NCBI GenBank assembly: GCA_041476545.1 | Contig: JBGOTP010000230.1 | Location: forward strand, 1 to 8,550 | Direction of reading: 5' to 3' | Length of the DNA: 8,550 nucleotides | From: JBGOTP01 sp041476545 | GTDB taxonomy: Bacteria > Acidobacteriota > Vicinamibacteria > Vicinamibacterales > CAVVIG01 | In this document: positions 1 through 6,096 of the stretch, piece by piece | Position numbering within the stretch: position 1 is the first letter of the stretch | Layout: each line of letters begins with the position of its first letter | Notes under the pieces: model-generated | What the model was told of the DNA's origin: nothing | Databases searched by the model: none | What the model saw: the letters and a program-made list of their open reading frames with translations, nothing else | Made by a program: the position numbers and the translations under genes

Positions 1-948
1 CCACTGGACCCGCCGTCGGAATCCGCAGCGCTCGAGCGTGCGCTCCACATCCTCGGGACGGTACTTGTACGAGCTCTCTATCCAGATGGCCTCGTCTTGC
101 CGCAGCGCGATGTCAACGCCCGCCGCGGGAATGCGAATGCTTTGCGGACGTGTGCTGACGAGGTGCATCTCGACCCGCGATGCCTCGCGATTCCAGAGCA
201 CGTGATGACGGAAGCTCCCGATGTCGATCTGGGCGCCAAGCTCACGGTTGATGCGCACGAGCAGGTTCCGATTGAACGCCGCGGTGACGCCGAGCGGATC
301 GTCGTAGGCCAGCAGCAGGTCGCGTTCCGGCTTGAGGAGGTCCGCCCCGAGCAGAAACGCGTCGCCCGGCCGAAGCGTGGCGCGAATGCGTTGCAGCAGG
401 GCGTCGGCAGCCGGCGGATCGAAGTTGCCGATGTTCGAACCGAGAAACAACCCGAGCGTGCGGCCCCTCCGGGTCGGCGACGGCAGCATCGCCGTCTTCA
501 ACCCCGCTTGGTAGAGCGCCTGATGCGCCACAACCTCGACATTCCCCAACGAGCCGATCGCCAGTGCCGCGCTGTCGAGCGCCGCCCGCGACACGTCCAC
601 GAGGTGCACGCGTAAGGCGGCCGCAGTGGGACACCGGGCTGAGAGCAGCGCGGCAAGCTTCTCGCCACTGCCGACGCCGAGCTCAACGACGCTCGCGAGC
701 GGATCGAGCGCCGCAAGAATCTCGGCGCCATGCCGCCGGAGCAGACCCATCTCGGCTCGTGTTACGCGGTACCAAGGCAGCCGGCAGATGGCGTCGAACA
801 GCGCCGACCCGAGTGGGTCGTAGAGGTAGCGCGACGGCAGTTGCCGCGGTCGCTGATTCAGGTAGAAGCGGACATCGGCGGCAAACTGTGCCCTCGCGGT
901 CTCCGCGTCCTGCGGCATGACGACAAACGGCGCGGATACGGCTCGCAT
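1..948 (-). CDS. egtD: L-histidine N-alpha-methyltransferase EgtD (C-terminal end cut by window)
   Basis: SAM-dependent enzyme that trimethylates the alpha-amino group of histidine to hercynine, the first step of ergothioneine synthesis in the cytoplasm. The minus-strand frame is open from ATG 948 to base 1: 316 codons, against about 320 in the family, so only the extreme C-terminus is missing. Visible motifs, in order: RLPWYRVTRAE (residues 57-67, Tyr60), the SAM-binding ELGVGSGEK near residue 89, FLGSNIGN ending at Asn175, LLAYDDPLGVTAAFNRN with Tyr215, and IESSYKY with Glu291 and Ser293. By motif, Asn175, Tyr215, Glu291 and Ser293 match Asn166, Tyr206, Glu282 and Ser284 of mycobacterial EgtD, the histidine-binding residues, so the enzyme looks functional. 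Its ATG lies 6 nt after the egtB stop, implying co-transcription and probably translational coupling. Family assignment is very secure. Confidence 0.95.
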   Translation of the reverse strand, partial: MRAVSAPFVVMPQDAETARAQFAADVRFYLNQRPRQLPSRYLYDPLGSALFDAICRLPWYRVTRAEMGLLRRHGAEILAALDPLASVVELGVGSGEKLAALLSARCPTAAALRVHLVDVSRAALDSAALAIGSLGNVEVVAHQALYQAGLKTAMLPSPTRRGRTLGLFLGSNIGNFDPPAADALLQRIRATLRPGDAFLLGADLLKPERDLLLAYDDPLGVTAAFNRNLLVRINRELGAQIDIGSFRHHVLWNREASRVEMHLVSTRPQSIRIPAAGVDIALRQDEAIWIESSYKYRPEDVERTLERCGFRRRVQW

Positions 949-954
949 CGTGGG

Positions 955-2340
955 TTACCCTCGCGCCGCCCGCCCGCGCCCAGGGGACCCGGGGGCGGAA
1001 CGGTCCGCAACACAGCGGAAGGTCGCGTAGACGTACGGGTAACGTGGGCGGAACCAGTTCCGGAATGTTGGCCGCAGCAGCTCTCGCGCGGTCGCCGGCG
1101 ACGCGCCCTTCATCACGATGTGGTCGGTGTCGAAGAAGTCCGCGGAGTACTCGGGATACGACGGCGTCACGGCGAAGCCCGGAAACGGGTCGAACACGCT
1201 GCTCGTCCATTCCCACCCGTTGCCGACGAGATCGTGGACGCCCCAGGCGCTCTGCCCCGCAGGATGGCTGCCGGCCGGCTGAGGATCCCACGACGTGAAG
1301 TCGAACACGCCTCGGTCCGGTGTGGGATCGTCATCGCCCCAGGGAAACACGCGCTCGACCGCCGTCGGCGTGCCGTACGCCGCCCGCTGATACTCCGCTT
1401 CGGTTGGCAAGCGCAGACCGCGCCAGCGTGCAAACGCCGACGCCTCCGCGTGACTCACATATACCGGCCACGCAGGCGGGAGTGGAATCAGTTCGAACAT
1501 GCCTCGCCAGTACCACCGGCCATCGTGCCGTTCCCAGAACAGGGGATGGCGCAGTTGTTCGGCCTGGACCCATGTCCAGTCGTCGGCACGCCACCACTGC
1601 GCGTCGGTGTAGCCACAGGCTTCGACGAACTCGAGAAAGGCGGCATTGGTGACGTCGTGGCGATTGATGGAGAAGCCGGCCACGTCGATGGCGAACGCCG
1701 GTCGTTCGTTGTCCCACCCGAAGGGCACGGCACCGGCGTCAACGCCGAGCGTTGCGCGACCGGCGGGAATGTCAATCCATTCCTGATGGGGCGGCGACGT
1801 GCCGTCCATCACCGGTCTGTAACCGGCTGGCGTCGTCTTCTGATCGGAAGGCAGTCGATGCCACATGTACAGGAGCGTCTCCTGATGCATCGCCTCGTGC
1901 TCGAGGATGGCATAGGCGGCTTCGCCGCGATCGAGCAACGGATGACCCGGGCGATCGATGTCTCCACGATCGAGCGCGGCCACCACGCGGCGGTCGGCCT
2001 CCGCGGCGAATTCCTGTACTTCTCGACGCGAAGGCCAACCCTCGCGATCGCCGGCGCGCGCGCCGGCGGCCTCCGATTCATGCGGATCGATCCCGCGGGC
2101 GAACAACGCCTCGAGACGCGCGTCAATGCCAGGCTCGCCGAGACCGCGTTTGACGAGCGTGTTGAAGCTGAACGCCGGCAAGTGCCCTTCATAAAACACG
2201 ATGGGATGCCGGAGCGAAATCGGCCGGCTGTAGTAAGCGCCCTCCTCGATCAGATCGAACAGGGATTTCGACCGCGCGCGGTTGCGAGCGTACCAGCTGA
2301 TCAAAGCCTGGCGATTGAGCGTGGATAACATCGTGGGCAC
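955..2340 (-). CDS. egtB: Ergothioneine-type sulfoxide synthase EgtB (non-haem iron)
   Basis: Iron- and O2-dependent enzyme that joins a thiol to C2 of hercynine and oxidises it to the sulfoxide. It has an N-terminal DinB-like helical domain and a C-terminal formylglycine-generating-enzyme (FGE-sulfatase) fold, 461 aa from GTG 2340. Iron ligands are visible: His53 in YEGHLPAF, then His148 and His152 in EHEAMHQE. The FGE part holds LRLPTEAEY (309-317), GNGWEWTSS (373-381) and RPTFRNWFRPRY (423-434). Two positions differ from the mycobacterial, gamma-glutamylcysteine-using enzyme: the Gln before the last His ligand (HEQQHQE) is Met151, and the Asp of the RNWD motif is Phe430. This points to a cysteine-using or otherwise divergent EgtB subgroup; a SenA-like selenoneine synthase is possible but no senB or senC is seen. 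ATG 2331 is an alternative start. No convincing Shine-Dalgarno precedes either. Confidence 0.93.
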   Translation of the reverse strand: MPTMLSTLNRQALISWYARNRARSKSLFDLIEEGAYYSRPISLRHPIVFYEGHLPAFSFNTLVKRGLGEPGIDARLEALFARGIDPHESEAAGARAGDREGWPSRREVQEFAAEADRRVVAALDRGDIDRPGHPLLDRGEAAYAILEHEAMHQETLLYMWHRLPSDQKTTPAGYRPVMDGTSPPHQEWIDIPAGRATLGVDAGAVPFGWDNERPAFAIDVAGFSINRHDVTNAAFLEFVEACGYTDAQWWRADDWTWVQAEQLRHPLFWERHDGRWYWRGMFELIPLPPAWPVYVSHAEASAFARWRGLRLPTEAEYQRAAYGTPTAVERVFPWGDDDPTPDRGVFDFTSWDPQPAGSHPAGQSAWGVHDLVGNGWEWTSSVFDPFPGFAVTPSYPEYSADFFDTDHIVMKGASPATARELLRPTFRNWFRPRYPYVYATFRCVADRSAPGSPGRGRAARG

Positions 2341-2481
2341 GCGCGCGACCGTCAGCGTCCGTCTTCCCGGGTTTCTTCCGGTAGGGTGGTGGCCATTGCT
2401 GCAGCAGGATCACGTCGACGATGTCATCATTCGCATTCCAGCGTCAACTGTCCGAGGCTGATCCCCGAAGCCAGCTGCTTT
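2341..2481. other. Intergenic spacer upstream of egtB, no confident signal
   Basis: This 141-bp stretch separates the GNAT remnant from egtB. A TTGACG hexamer lies on the minus strand at 2447-2442, but the matching -10 position 17 nt away reads ACATCG, so I do not call a promoter. There is no stem followed by a T-run in either direction. It must either carry the egtB promoter or be transcribed through from the genes upstream. Confidence 0.4.
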
Positions 2482-2649
2482 TCAGTTCACGACCCGCTGG
2501 TCGTCACGGAACAGCGCGTACTGGAGCACTTTCGTACCAGGCACGTGCGGAAGCTCCACCTCTGCCTCCGCCCACATCGCGGCGTAGTCCTCGAAGTCGT
2601 CGAGCACGCACGTCCGCAGCGTGAGCCGATCGGTGTCCAGACTGATCAT
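2482..2649 (-). pseudogene. Remnant of a GNAT-family N-acetyltransferase, probably internally deleted
   Basis: A 55-codon frame starting 11 nt after the stop of the copper monooxygenase gene. The first 31 residues read as the N-terminus of a RimJ/RimL-type GNAT acetyltransferase: MISLDTDRLTLRTC, then VLDDFEDYAAMWAEAEV, the usual first strand and helix. A normal GNAT of this type has about 170-180 residues and continues with the acetyl-CoA binding region. Here that core is absent, and the frame passes straight into PGTKVLQYALFRDDQ, which resembles the last strand of the same family, before a TGA. The simplest reading is an in-frame deletion of the middle, leaving head joined to tail. No GNAT core was found in the other frames of this stretch. 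A functional micro-protein is possible but less likely. The N-terminal likeness is clear; the C-terminal one is less certain. Confidence 0.6.
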
Positions 2650-2660
2650 CGCGCGCCGCT

Positions 2661-3998
2661 TCAGTTCTGCTGCGTGCTGGCCGGCGACTTCCGCGCCGCA
2701 TCGTAATCTTCCGGCGTCAGATAGATGAAGTCGATGTGCGCGATGGCCATCTCGTCCACTGTGCGCTCGCCTCCGCCCGCCCAGTTGGTCGGGTCCGGGT
2801 TGTTCTTGTTCGCCGCCGAGTTGTCGTGATAGCTCGTCATGTGCAGCGTGGTGCCGGCGGGGAACACCGGCGGGTTCTTGTACGCGTAGGTGATCTGCCA
2901 GTTGCTGTCGAAACGCGGCACCCACGAGATGAGCTCGGCGCGGCCATCGGCGTAGATCGCTTCGAGCTGCATGGCCTTGCCGCGCCAGTGCATGTGCGGC
3001 TGGAACAACATTAACTTTGTGGGCTTGGGCAGCACGAAGTATCCATCGTTGCGGACGTTGCTCGCGCCGGCGGGGAGATCGATGTAGCCGTTGGCCGACA
3101 ACAGCTTGTTCATCAGGACGTACTTCGGCGTGTAGCCGCGCGGGTAGAACTTGAAGCCGATGCGGATCCGATCCTTCACCTCTTCACCGATCGAGTGATA
3201 GTGCGCGTTGAAGTGGAGTTTCGCGCCGGCCTTGATGAGGCGCGCCGTGCCGTCGGCGTACAGGTCGCCGTTATTGCCGATGGTGTATTCGGCCAGCCGC
3301 GTCCCCAGGTTCGCATTGAAACCGTCGGGCGCGCGCACCGGCAGCATCGCGTTCAGGATGTCCTTGTCGTCCTGCAGGGAGTACACGATCGTGTGATGAA
3401 CGGCTTTTCTGCCCTTCACCGTCGGCAGGACTTCCACCGCTTGAATCCAGCGATCTTCCTTCAATCCCGAATCCACATAGAAGTCGCCGAACCAGTCGGC
3501 GCCCTGCGCGGGCTGCGTCCACTCGGGCGCCGCGACGATGTAGTCGGGGGTGCCGATGGTCCAGGTGTCGCTGTTCTGAAAGGTCGGCGCCGCTGGCATG
3601 TCTTTCGGGTCGCCTTTGGGTGACCCGTTGTCCACCCACGAGGCAATCGTCCGGATCTCGGCGGCCGACAGCGACGGGTCGTCCAGAATCTCCTTGATGC
3701 CGACCGTTGGGTCGAGGCCCCAGGGAGGCATCTCGCGCTTGGTGACGCGCGCTTTGATCGACCCCGCCCACGGCCTCGCATCGTCGAACGTGAGGAGCGA
3801 CATCGGCGCCACCTGACCGGGCCGATGGCACTGCACGCAGGAGCGCATCAGAATCGGCGCGACATCCTTCGTGAAGGTCGGCGTCGGCGTCGCATCGGCG
3901 GCAGCGCCGACCGAAGAGCCGAGCATTCCGGTCGCGACACACGCGCCGGAGACGAGCAGCAGCGTGACAATCTTTCCGGGCATGGGCTTTCTGGACAA
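2661..3998 (-). CDS. Periplasmic cytochrome c / PHM-like copper type II monooxygenase fusion
   Basis: Exported redox protein of 445 aa. A signal peptide (MSRKPMPGK, then a hydrophobic stretch ending GAAADA) leads into a monohaem cytochrome c domain with CVQCH (Cys54, Cys57, His58) and a likely axial Met90 in REMPPW. The rest follows the peptidylglycine-hydroxylating / dopamine-beta monooxygenase fold. Candidate copper ligands occur in the family order: His201-His202 (AVHHTIV), a His in AHYH (266/268), His335 and His337 (QPHMHWRGK), and Met417 in VDEMA. All metal sites therefore look intact; the substrate is unknown. Start: the frame runs far upstream over the preceding gene, but TTG 3998 has GGAGG five bases ahead and gives a proper signal peptide, whereas ATG 3983 lies 20 nt from that site. 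It begins 29 nt after the upstream secreted-protein gene, so the two are probably co-transcribed. Confidence 0.88.
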   Translation of the reverse strand: MSRKPMPGKIVTLLLVSGACVATGMLGSSVGAAADATPTPTFTKDVAPILMRSCVQCHRPGQVAPMSLLTFDDARPWAGSIKARVTKREMPPWGLDPTVGIKEILDDPSLSAAEIRTIASWVDNGSPKGDPKDMPAAPTFQNSDTWTIGTPDYIVAAPEWTQPAQGADWFGDFYVDSGLKEDRWIQAVEVLPTVKGRKAVHHTIVYSLQDDKDILNAMLPVRAPDGFNANLGTRLAEYTIGNNGDLYADGTARLIKAGAKLHFNAHYHSIGEEVKDRIRIGFKFYPRGYTPKYVLMNKLLSANGYIDLPAGASNVRNDGYFVLPKPTKLMLFQPHMHWRGKAMQLEAIYADGRAELISWVPRFDSNWQITYAYKNPPVFPAGTTLHMTSYHDNSAANKNNPDPTNWAGGGERTVDEMAIAHIDFIYLTPEDYDAARKSPASTQQN

Positions 3999-4003
3999 GG
4001 ACG

Positions 4004-4008
4004 CCTCC
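4004..4008 (-). promoter_or_regulatory. Shine-Dalgarno GGAGG favouring a TTG start
   Basis: On the minus strand GGAGG is followed by CGTCC and then TTG at 3998, a 5-nt spacing. The next candidate, ATG 3983, would be 20 nt away, too far for normal use. This decides the start of the copper monooxygenase gene. Confidence 0.65.
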
Positions 4009-4027
4009 GAAGGTTTGGTCGAACGTA

Positions 4028-4840
4028 TCACGGTGTGACCGTCACTTTCATCAAAGAATTCGACGCGCTCCGTTCGGCGGCCACGACGCGGAGCAGATAG
4101 ATGCCGGGAGCGCTGAAGCGCGCGGACGTGGCGCCGCATCCCGCCTCGCGCGCGCTGGCGCACATCACGCGGAACGAGCCGAGCGCCGATTCACGGCCGG
4201 TCGGCGCCGGGGCGGCCGACCCCGCGTGTCCGTCGCCGAACGTCACCTCACCAGGGCCGCGGAACTTGCTCCACCACACCGTGACACGGCCGCCCGCGGA
4301 GCGTCGCGGCACGACATCGGCGTTTGCGGGTGCGGGAGGAAGGGGCGGAGGCGACACTGCCGGCTTGAGCGGCATGGCTTCAGACAGACGAACTGTCATA
4401 TCTGCCGGCGCCTTCACGCCCGGTGGCTCGGGATCGCCGACGTCGAGCGAGTAGTTCTGATCGATCGACGCGGTCGCGGTCTGCGTGGTGCCGGCGTAGG
4501 TGAGCGTCCAGATGTACTTCCCCTTGAAGCCGGCCGGGACGATCACACTGAAAATCGAGCGCTGGCGTCCGGGCAGGAAGTGTGTCGGCTGTCCGCGATC
4601 GTCCGGCGTCGGCTCGACCTTGTTGCCTGGGCCGATCAGAACGTCGACATCGGCCGGGTTGCGGTTCATGTAGCCGAAGACCAGCTCGAAGGTGCCGTCG
4701 GCACGCTCGTGCCAGCCGTCGAAGGTGGTGCTGATGGTGCGCTCGAACTGCGCGCGGGGGGCGCCGGCGAAGAGCACGAGGAGGAACACGGCGATGGCCG
4801 CCGCCTGCGCTCGCCGCAAGGGTTCGTTATACGAACACAT
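4028..4840 (-). CDS. Secreted two-domain beta-rich protein of unknown function
   Basis: A 270-aa exported protein from ATG 4840. The n-region (PLRRAQ) and hydrophobic stretch AIAVFLLVLFAGAPRA form a signal peptide, probably cut before QFERT. The first domain (about residues 40-125) carries FGYMNRN, IGPGNKVEP and GQPTHFLPGRQRSIF followed by a VPAGFKGKYIWTLTYAG strand, a pattern I associate with secreted proteins of Acidobacteria-like genomes that sit beside cytochrome/copper monooxygenase genes. A proline-rich linker (SPPPLPPAPA) leads to a second, Ig-like or PKD-like strand-rich domain (VTVWWSKFRGPG to PGIYLLRVVAAE) with two cysteines that could form a disulfide. No catalytic motif is seen. 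TTG 4849 is an alternative start 9 nt upstream. Unusually, the ATG lies inside a LexA-like palindrome. It is the first gene of the minus-strand unit, 29 nt before the copper monooxygenase gene, whose partner it may be. Confidence 0.8.
   Translation of the reverse strand: MCSYNEPLRRAQAAAIAVFLLVLFAGAPRAQFERTISTTFDGWHERADGTFELVFGYMNRNPADVDVLIGPGNKVEPTPDDRGQPTHFLPGRQRSIFSVIVPAGFKGKYIWTLTYAGTTQTATASIDQNYSLDVGDPEPPGVKAPADMTVRLSEAMPLKPAVSPPPLPPAPANADVVPRRSAGGRVTVWWSKFRGPGEVTFGDGHAGSAAPAPTGRESALGSFRVMCASAREAGCGATSARFSAPGIYLLRVVAAERSASNSLMKVTVTP
4822..4836. promoter_or_regulatory. Inverted repeat GTTCGTTATACGAAC overlapping the LexA-like box
   Basis: Arms of six bases (GTTCGT / ACGAAC) flank a 3-bp centre. 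The right arm is shared with the neighbouring CGAAC-N4-GTTCG site, so three alternating half-sites lie at 4822-4826, 4832-4836 and 4841-4845, about one helical turn apart. This could extend or stabilise repressor binding. It falls within the first codons of the secreted-protein gene. Confidence 0.5.
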
Positions 4841-4845
4841 GTTCG
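4832..4845. promoter_or_regulatory. LexA-like SOS box CGAACACATGTTCG
   Basis: All constrained positions match the Gram-positive-type LexA consensus CGAAC-R-N-R-Y-GTTCG. The site lies about 13 bp past the -10 element of the predicted minus-strand promoter, where a bound repressor would block initiation, and it contains the ATG at 4840. Whether LexA of this organism uses this motif is unknown. Another regulator with the same dyad is possible. Confidence 0.5.
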
Positions 4846-4857
4846 ACAATCATCTCT

Positions 4858-4886
4858 TTTGTAACACAGAACGGTCCCCTCTCAAA
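4858..4886 (-). promoter_or_regulatory. Putative sigma70-type promoter for the minus-strand unit
   Basis: On the minus strand TTTGAG (4886-4881) is separated by exactly 17 bp from TACAAA (4863-4858), a 4-of-6 match to TATAAT. Transcription would start near 4851, just upstream of TTG 4849 and ATG 4840 and of the LexA-like box. Hexamers are imperfect and the call rests on spacing and position. Confidence 0.4.
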
Positions 4887-4985
4887 CGGGCGCTCGGGTG
4901 CAAGGCAGCGAACCCAATTCCAGGCGCCATTGACATCAGGACGACCGTGCGCGAGTTCTGTGCATCGCGGCGACCCACCCGTCGT

Positions 4986-5014
4986 TTGACTCATGTTGCA
5001 ACACGTGTTACACA
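4986..5014 (+). promoter_or_regulatory. Putative chrB promoter
   Basis: TTGACT (4986-4991, 5 of 6 to consensus) is followed after 17 bp by TACACA (5009-5014, 3 of 6). The predicted start point near 5020-5021 coincides with the GTG start codon of chrB, and there is no Shine-Dalgarno, so the message may be leaderless. The -10 is weak. Confidence 0.35.
4994..5009. promoter_or_regulatory. Two overlapping 10-bp palindromes, candidate ChrB operator
   Basis: TGTTGCAACA (4994-5003) and AACACGTGTT (5000-5009) are both perfect palindromes sharing AACA, so TGTT/AACA half-sites alternate. A further CACGTG lies at 5013-5018. They fill the spacer of the putative chrB promoter, a normal place for autoregulation. 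No protein is proven to bind here. Confidence 0.45.
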
Positions 5015-5020
5015 CGTGAC

Positions 5021-6052
5021 GTGCAAGCTGTTCAGCCCGTCGAATCGGGCCGCACCGCGTTCCCGGACCCGCATCGCTGGCTGCTACTCCTGCTCCAGCT
5101 CCCCGCGCGGCCGACAAACGCGCGCGTCAAGACATGGCGGCGCCTGCAACAGATCGGCGCGATTCCGGTCAAGCATGGCGTCTACGCACTCCCGAACTCC
5201 GCTCAGGGGCTCGAGGATTTCGAGTGGCTGCGTTCCGAGATCGCGGAACTCGGCGGCCATGCCACGGTGTTCGCCGCGTCGTCAATCGAGGGCGTGGGCG
5301 AGACCGAGCTCGTCGAGTTGTTCCGAACCGCTCGTGCGAGCGATTTCAAACAGATGCTGGCCGACATCCAACGCGCACGGAAAGTTGGAGTCGGCGCCGG
5401 CCACGGCCGGTCCGGCGCCGTGTTGAAGGAGCTGCGAATGCTTCGCGACAGACTCGAACATCTGAAGGGGATCGACTTTTTCTCCGCGCCGGGCGCCGCC
5501 GACGCCGAGGCGGCCGTCGTGGCGATCGAGCACGCCGCGAAACCACGCCACGGTAGCGCGGATGCCGTGAAGACGGATCGCGTTGATCCGCGAGACTACC
5601 GCAAACGCACGTGGGTCACGCGGCCACGTCCCGGTGTCGATCGGTTTGCGTCCGCATGGCTGATTCAGCGGTTCATCGATCCCGACGCGCGTTTTACGTT
5701 CGCCTCAGACCCCGGCGCCGTGAAAAAAGGCGTCCCGTTCGACATGTACGACGCAGGCTTCAGCCACGAAGGCACCCGATGCACCTTCGAGGTGCTCCAG
5801 GCTCGCTTCGGGATTGAGGATCCCGCTGTCCGGCGGATGGGCGAAGTTGTCCACGACGTGGACCTCAAGGACGATCTGTTCCACGCCCCTCAGGGGCCGA
5901 CGATCGCAATGCTCGTTGAGGGTCTTCGCGCCTCATGTTCCGACGATGCCGAACTGCTTCGCCAGGGTATGGCGCTCTTCGACACCCTCTACGCGGGGCT
6001 CAAGGCATCAAAGCCGCGTACCACACGGCGATCGAAGGCAACCAGCCGATGA
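5021..6052 (+). CDS. chrB: ChrB-like chromate-sensing regulator
   Basis: A 343-aa cytoplasmic protein with the two ChrB domains. The N-terminal domain (about residues 18-150) starts HRWLLLLLQLPARPTNARVKTWRRLQQIGA and includes VKHGVYALPNS. The C-terminal ChrB domain (about 195-327) holds WVTRPRPGVDRFASAWLIQRF, SHEGTRCTFE (His249, Cys254) and VVHDVDLKDD (His278, Asp279); these His, Cys and Asp residues are candidate ligands for the sensed oxyanion or a metal. Known ChrB proteins control chromate-inducible chrBA operons, ChrA being the efflux pump. Here the next gene, 44 nt downstream, is a multihaem cytochrome and no chrA is seen. GTG 5021 is chosen because the frame closes at 4931 and holds no other ATG or GTG between there and the conserved domain. 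The C-terminus ends in a basic tail rich in Lys, Arg, Thr and Ser. Confidence 0.9.
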   Translation: MQAVQPVESGRTAFPDPHRWLLLLLQLPARPTNARVKTWRRLQQIGAIPVKHGVYALPNSAQGLEDFEWLRSEIAELGGHATVFAASSIEGVGETELVELFRTARASDFKQMLADIQRARKVGVGAGHGRSGAVLKELRMLRDRLEHLKGIDFFSAPGAADAEAAVVAIEHAAKPRHGSADAVKTDRVDPRDYRKRTWVTRPRPGVDRFASAWLIQRFIDPDARFTFASDPGAVKKGVPFDMYDAGFSHEGTRCTFEVLQARFGIEDPAVRRMGEVVHDVDLKDDLFHAPQGPTIAMLVEGLRASCSDDAELLRQGMALFDTLYAGLKASKPRTTRRSKATSR

Positions 6053-6086
6053 CAGGGCGACCACGGGACGCTCGGGTTTACATTTC

Positions 6087-6092
6087 GAGGAG
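6087..6092 (+). promoter_or_regulatory. Ribosome binding site of the octahaem cytochrome
   Basis: GAGGAG precedes ATG 6097 by 4 nt and ATG 6103 by 10 nt. Either start gives the same signal peptide; the upstream in-frame ATG at 5935 lies within chrB and has no such site, so it is not the start. Confidence 0.7.
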
Positions 6093-6096
6093 TGCC

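Noticed and set aside
730..2328. Long plus-strand open frame (532 codons) opposite egtB
   Set aside because: It is antisense to clear EgtB and EgtD coding sequence, has no recognisable domain and an arginine/alanine-rich composition typical of GC-rich shadow frames.
2189..2413. Minus-strand frame of 74 codons across the egtB start
   Set aside because: It overlaps the start of egtB in another frame and resembles nothing known; I saw no sign of a frameshift in egtB.
2418..2447. TTGACG on the minus strand as the -35 of an egtB promoter
   Set aside because: No acceptable -10 hexamer at 15-18 bp spacing (ACATCG at 17 bp).
4930..4958. TTGACA at 4930-4935 as a -35 element for chrB
   Set aside because: The hexamer is perfect but the -10 position 17 bp away reads GAGTTC and is not promoter-like; the 4986-5014 pair fits the gene start better.
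4827..5117. Minus-strand frame of 96 codons across the divergent region into chrB
   Set aside because: It overlaps the conserved start of chrB antisense and the predicted promoters; low-complexity composition with no domain.
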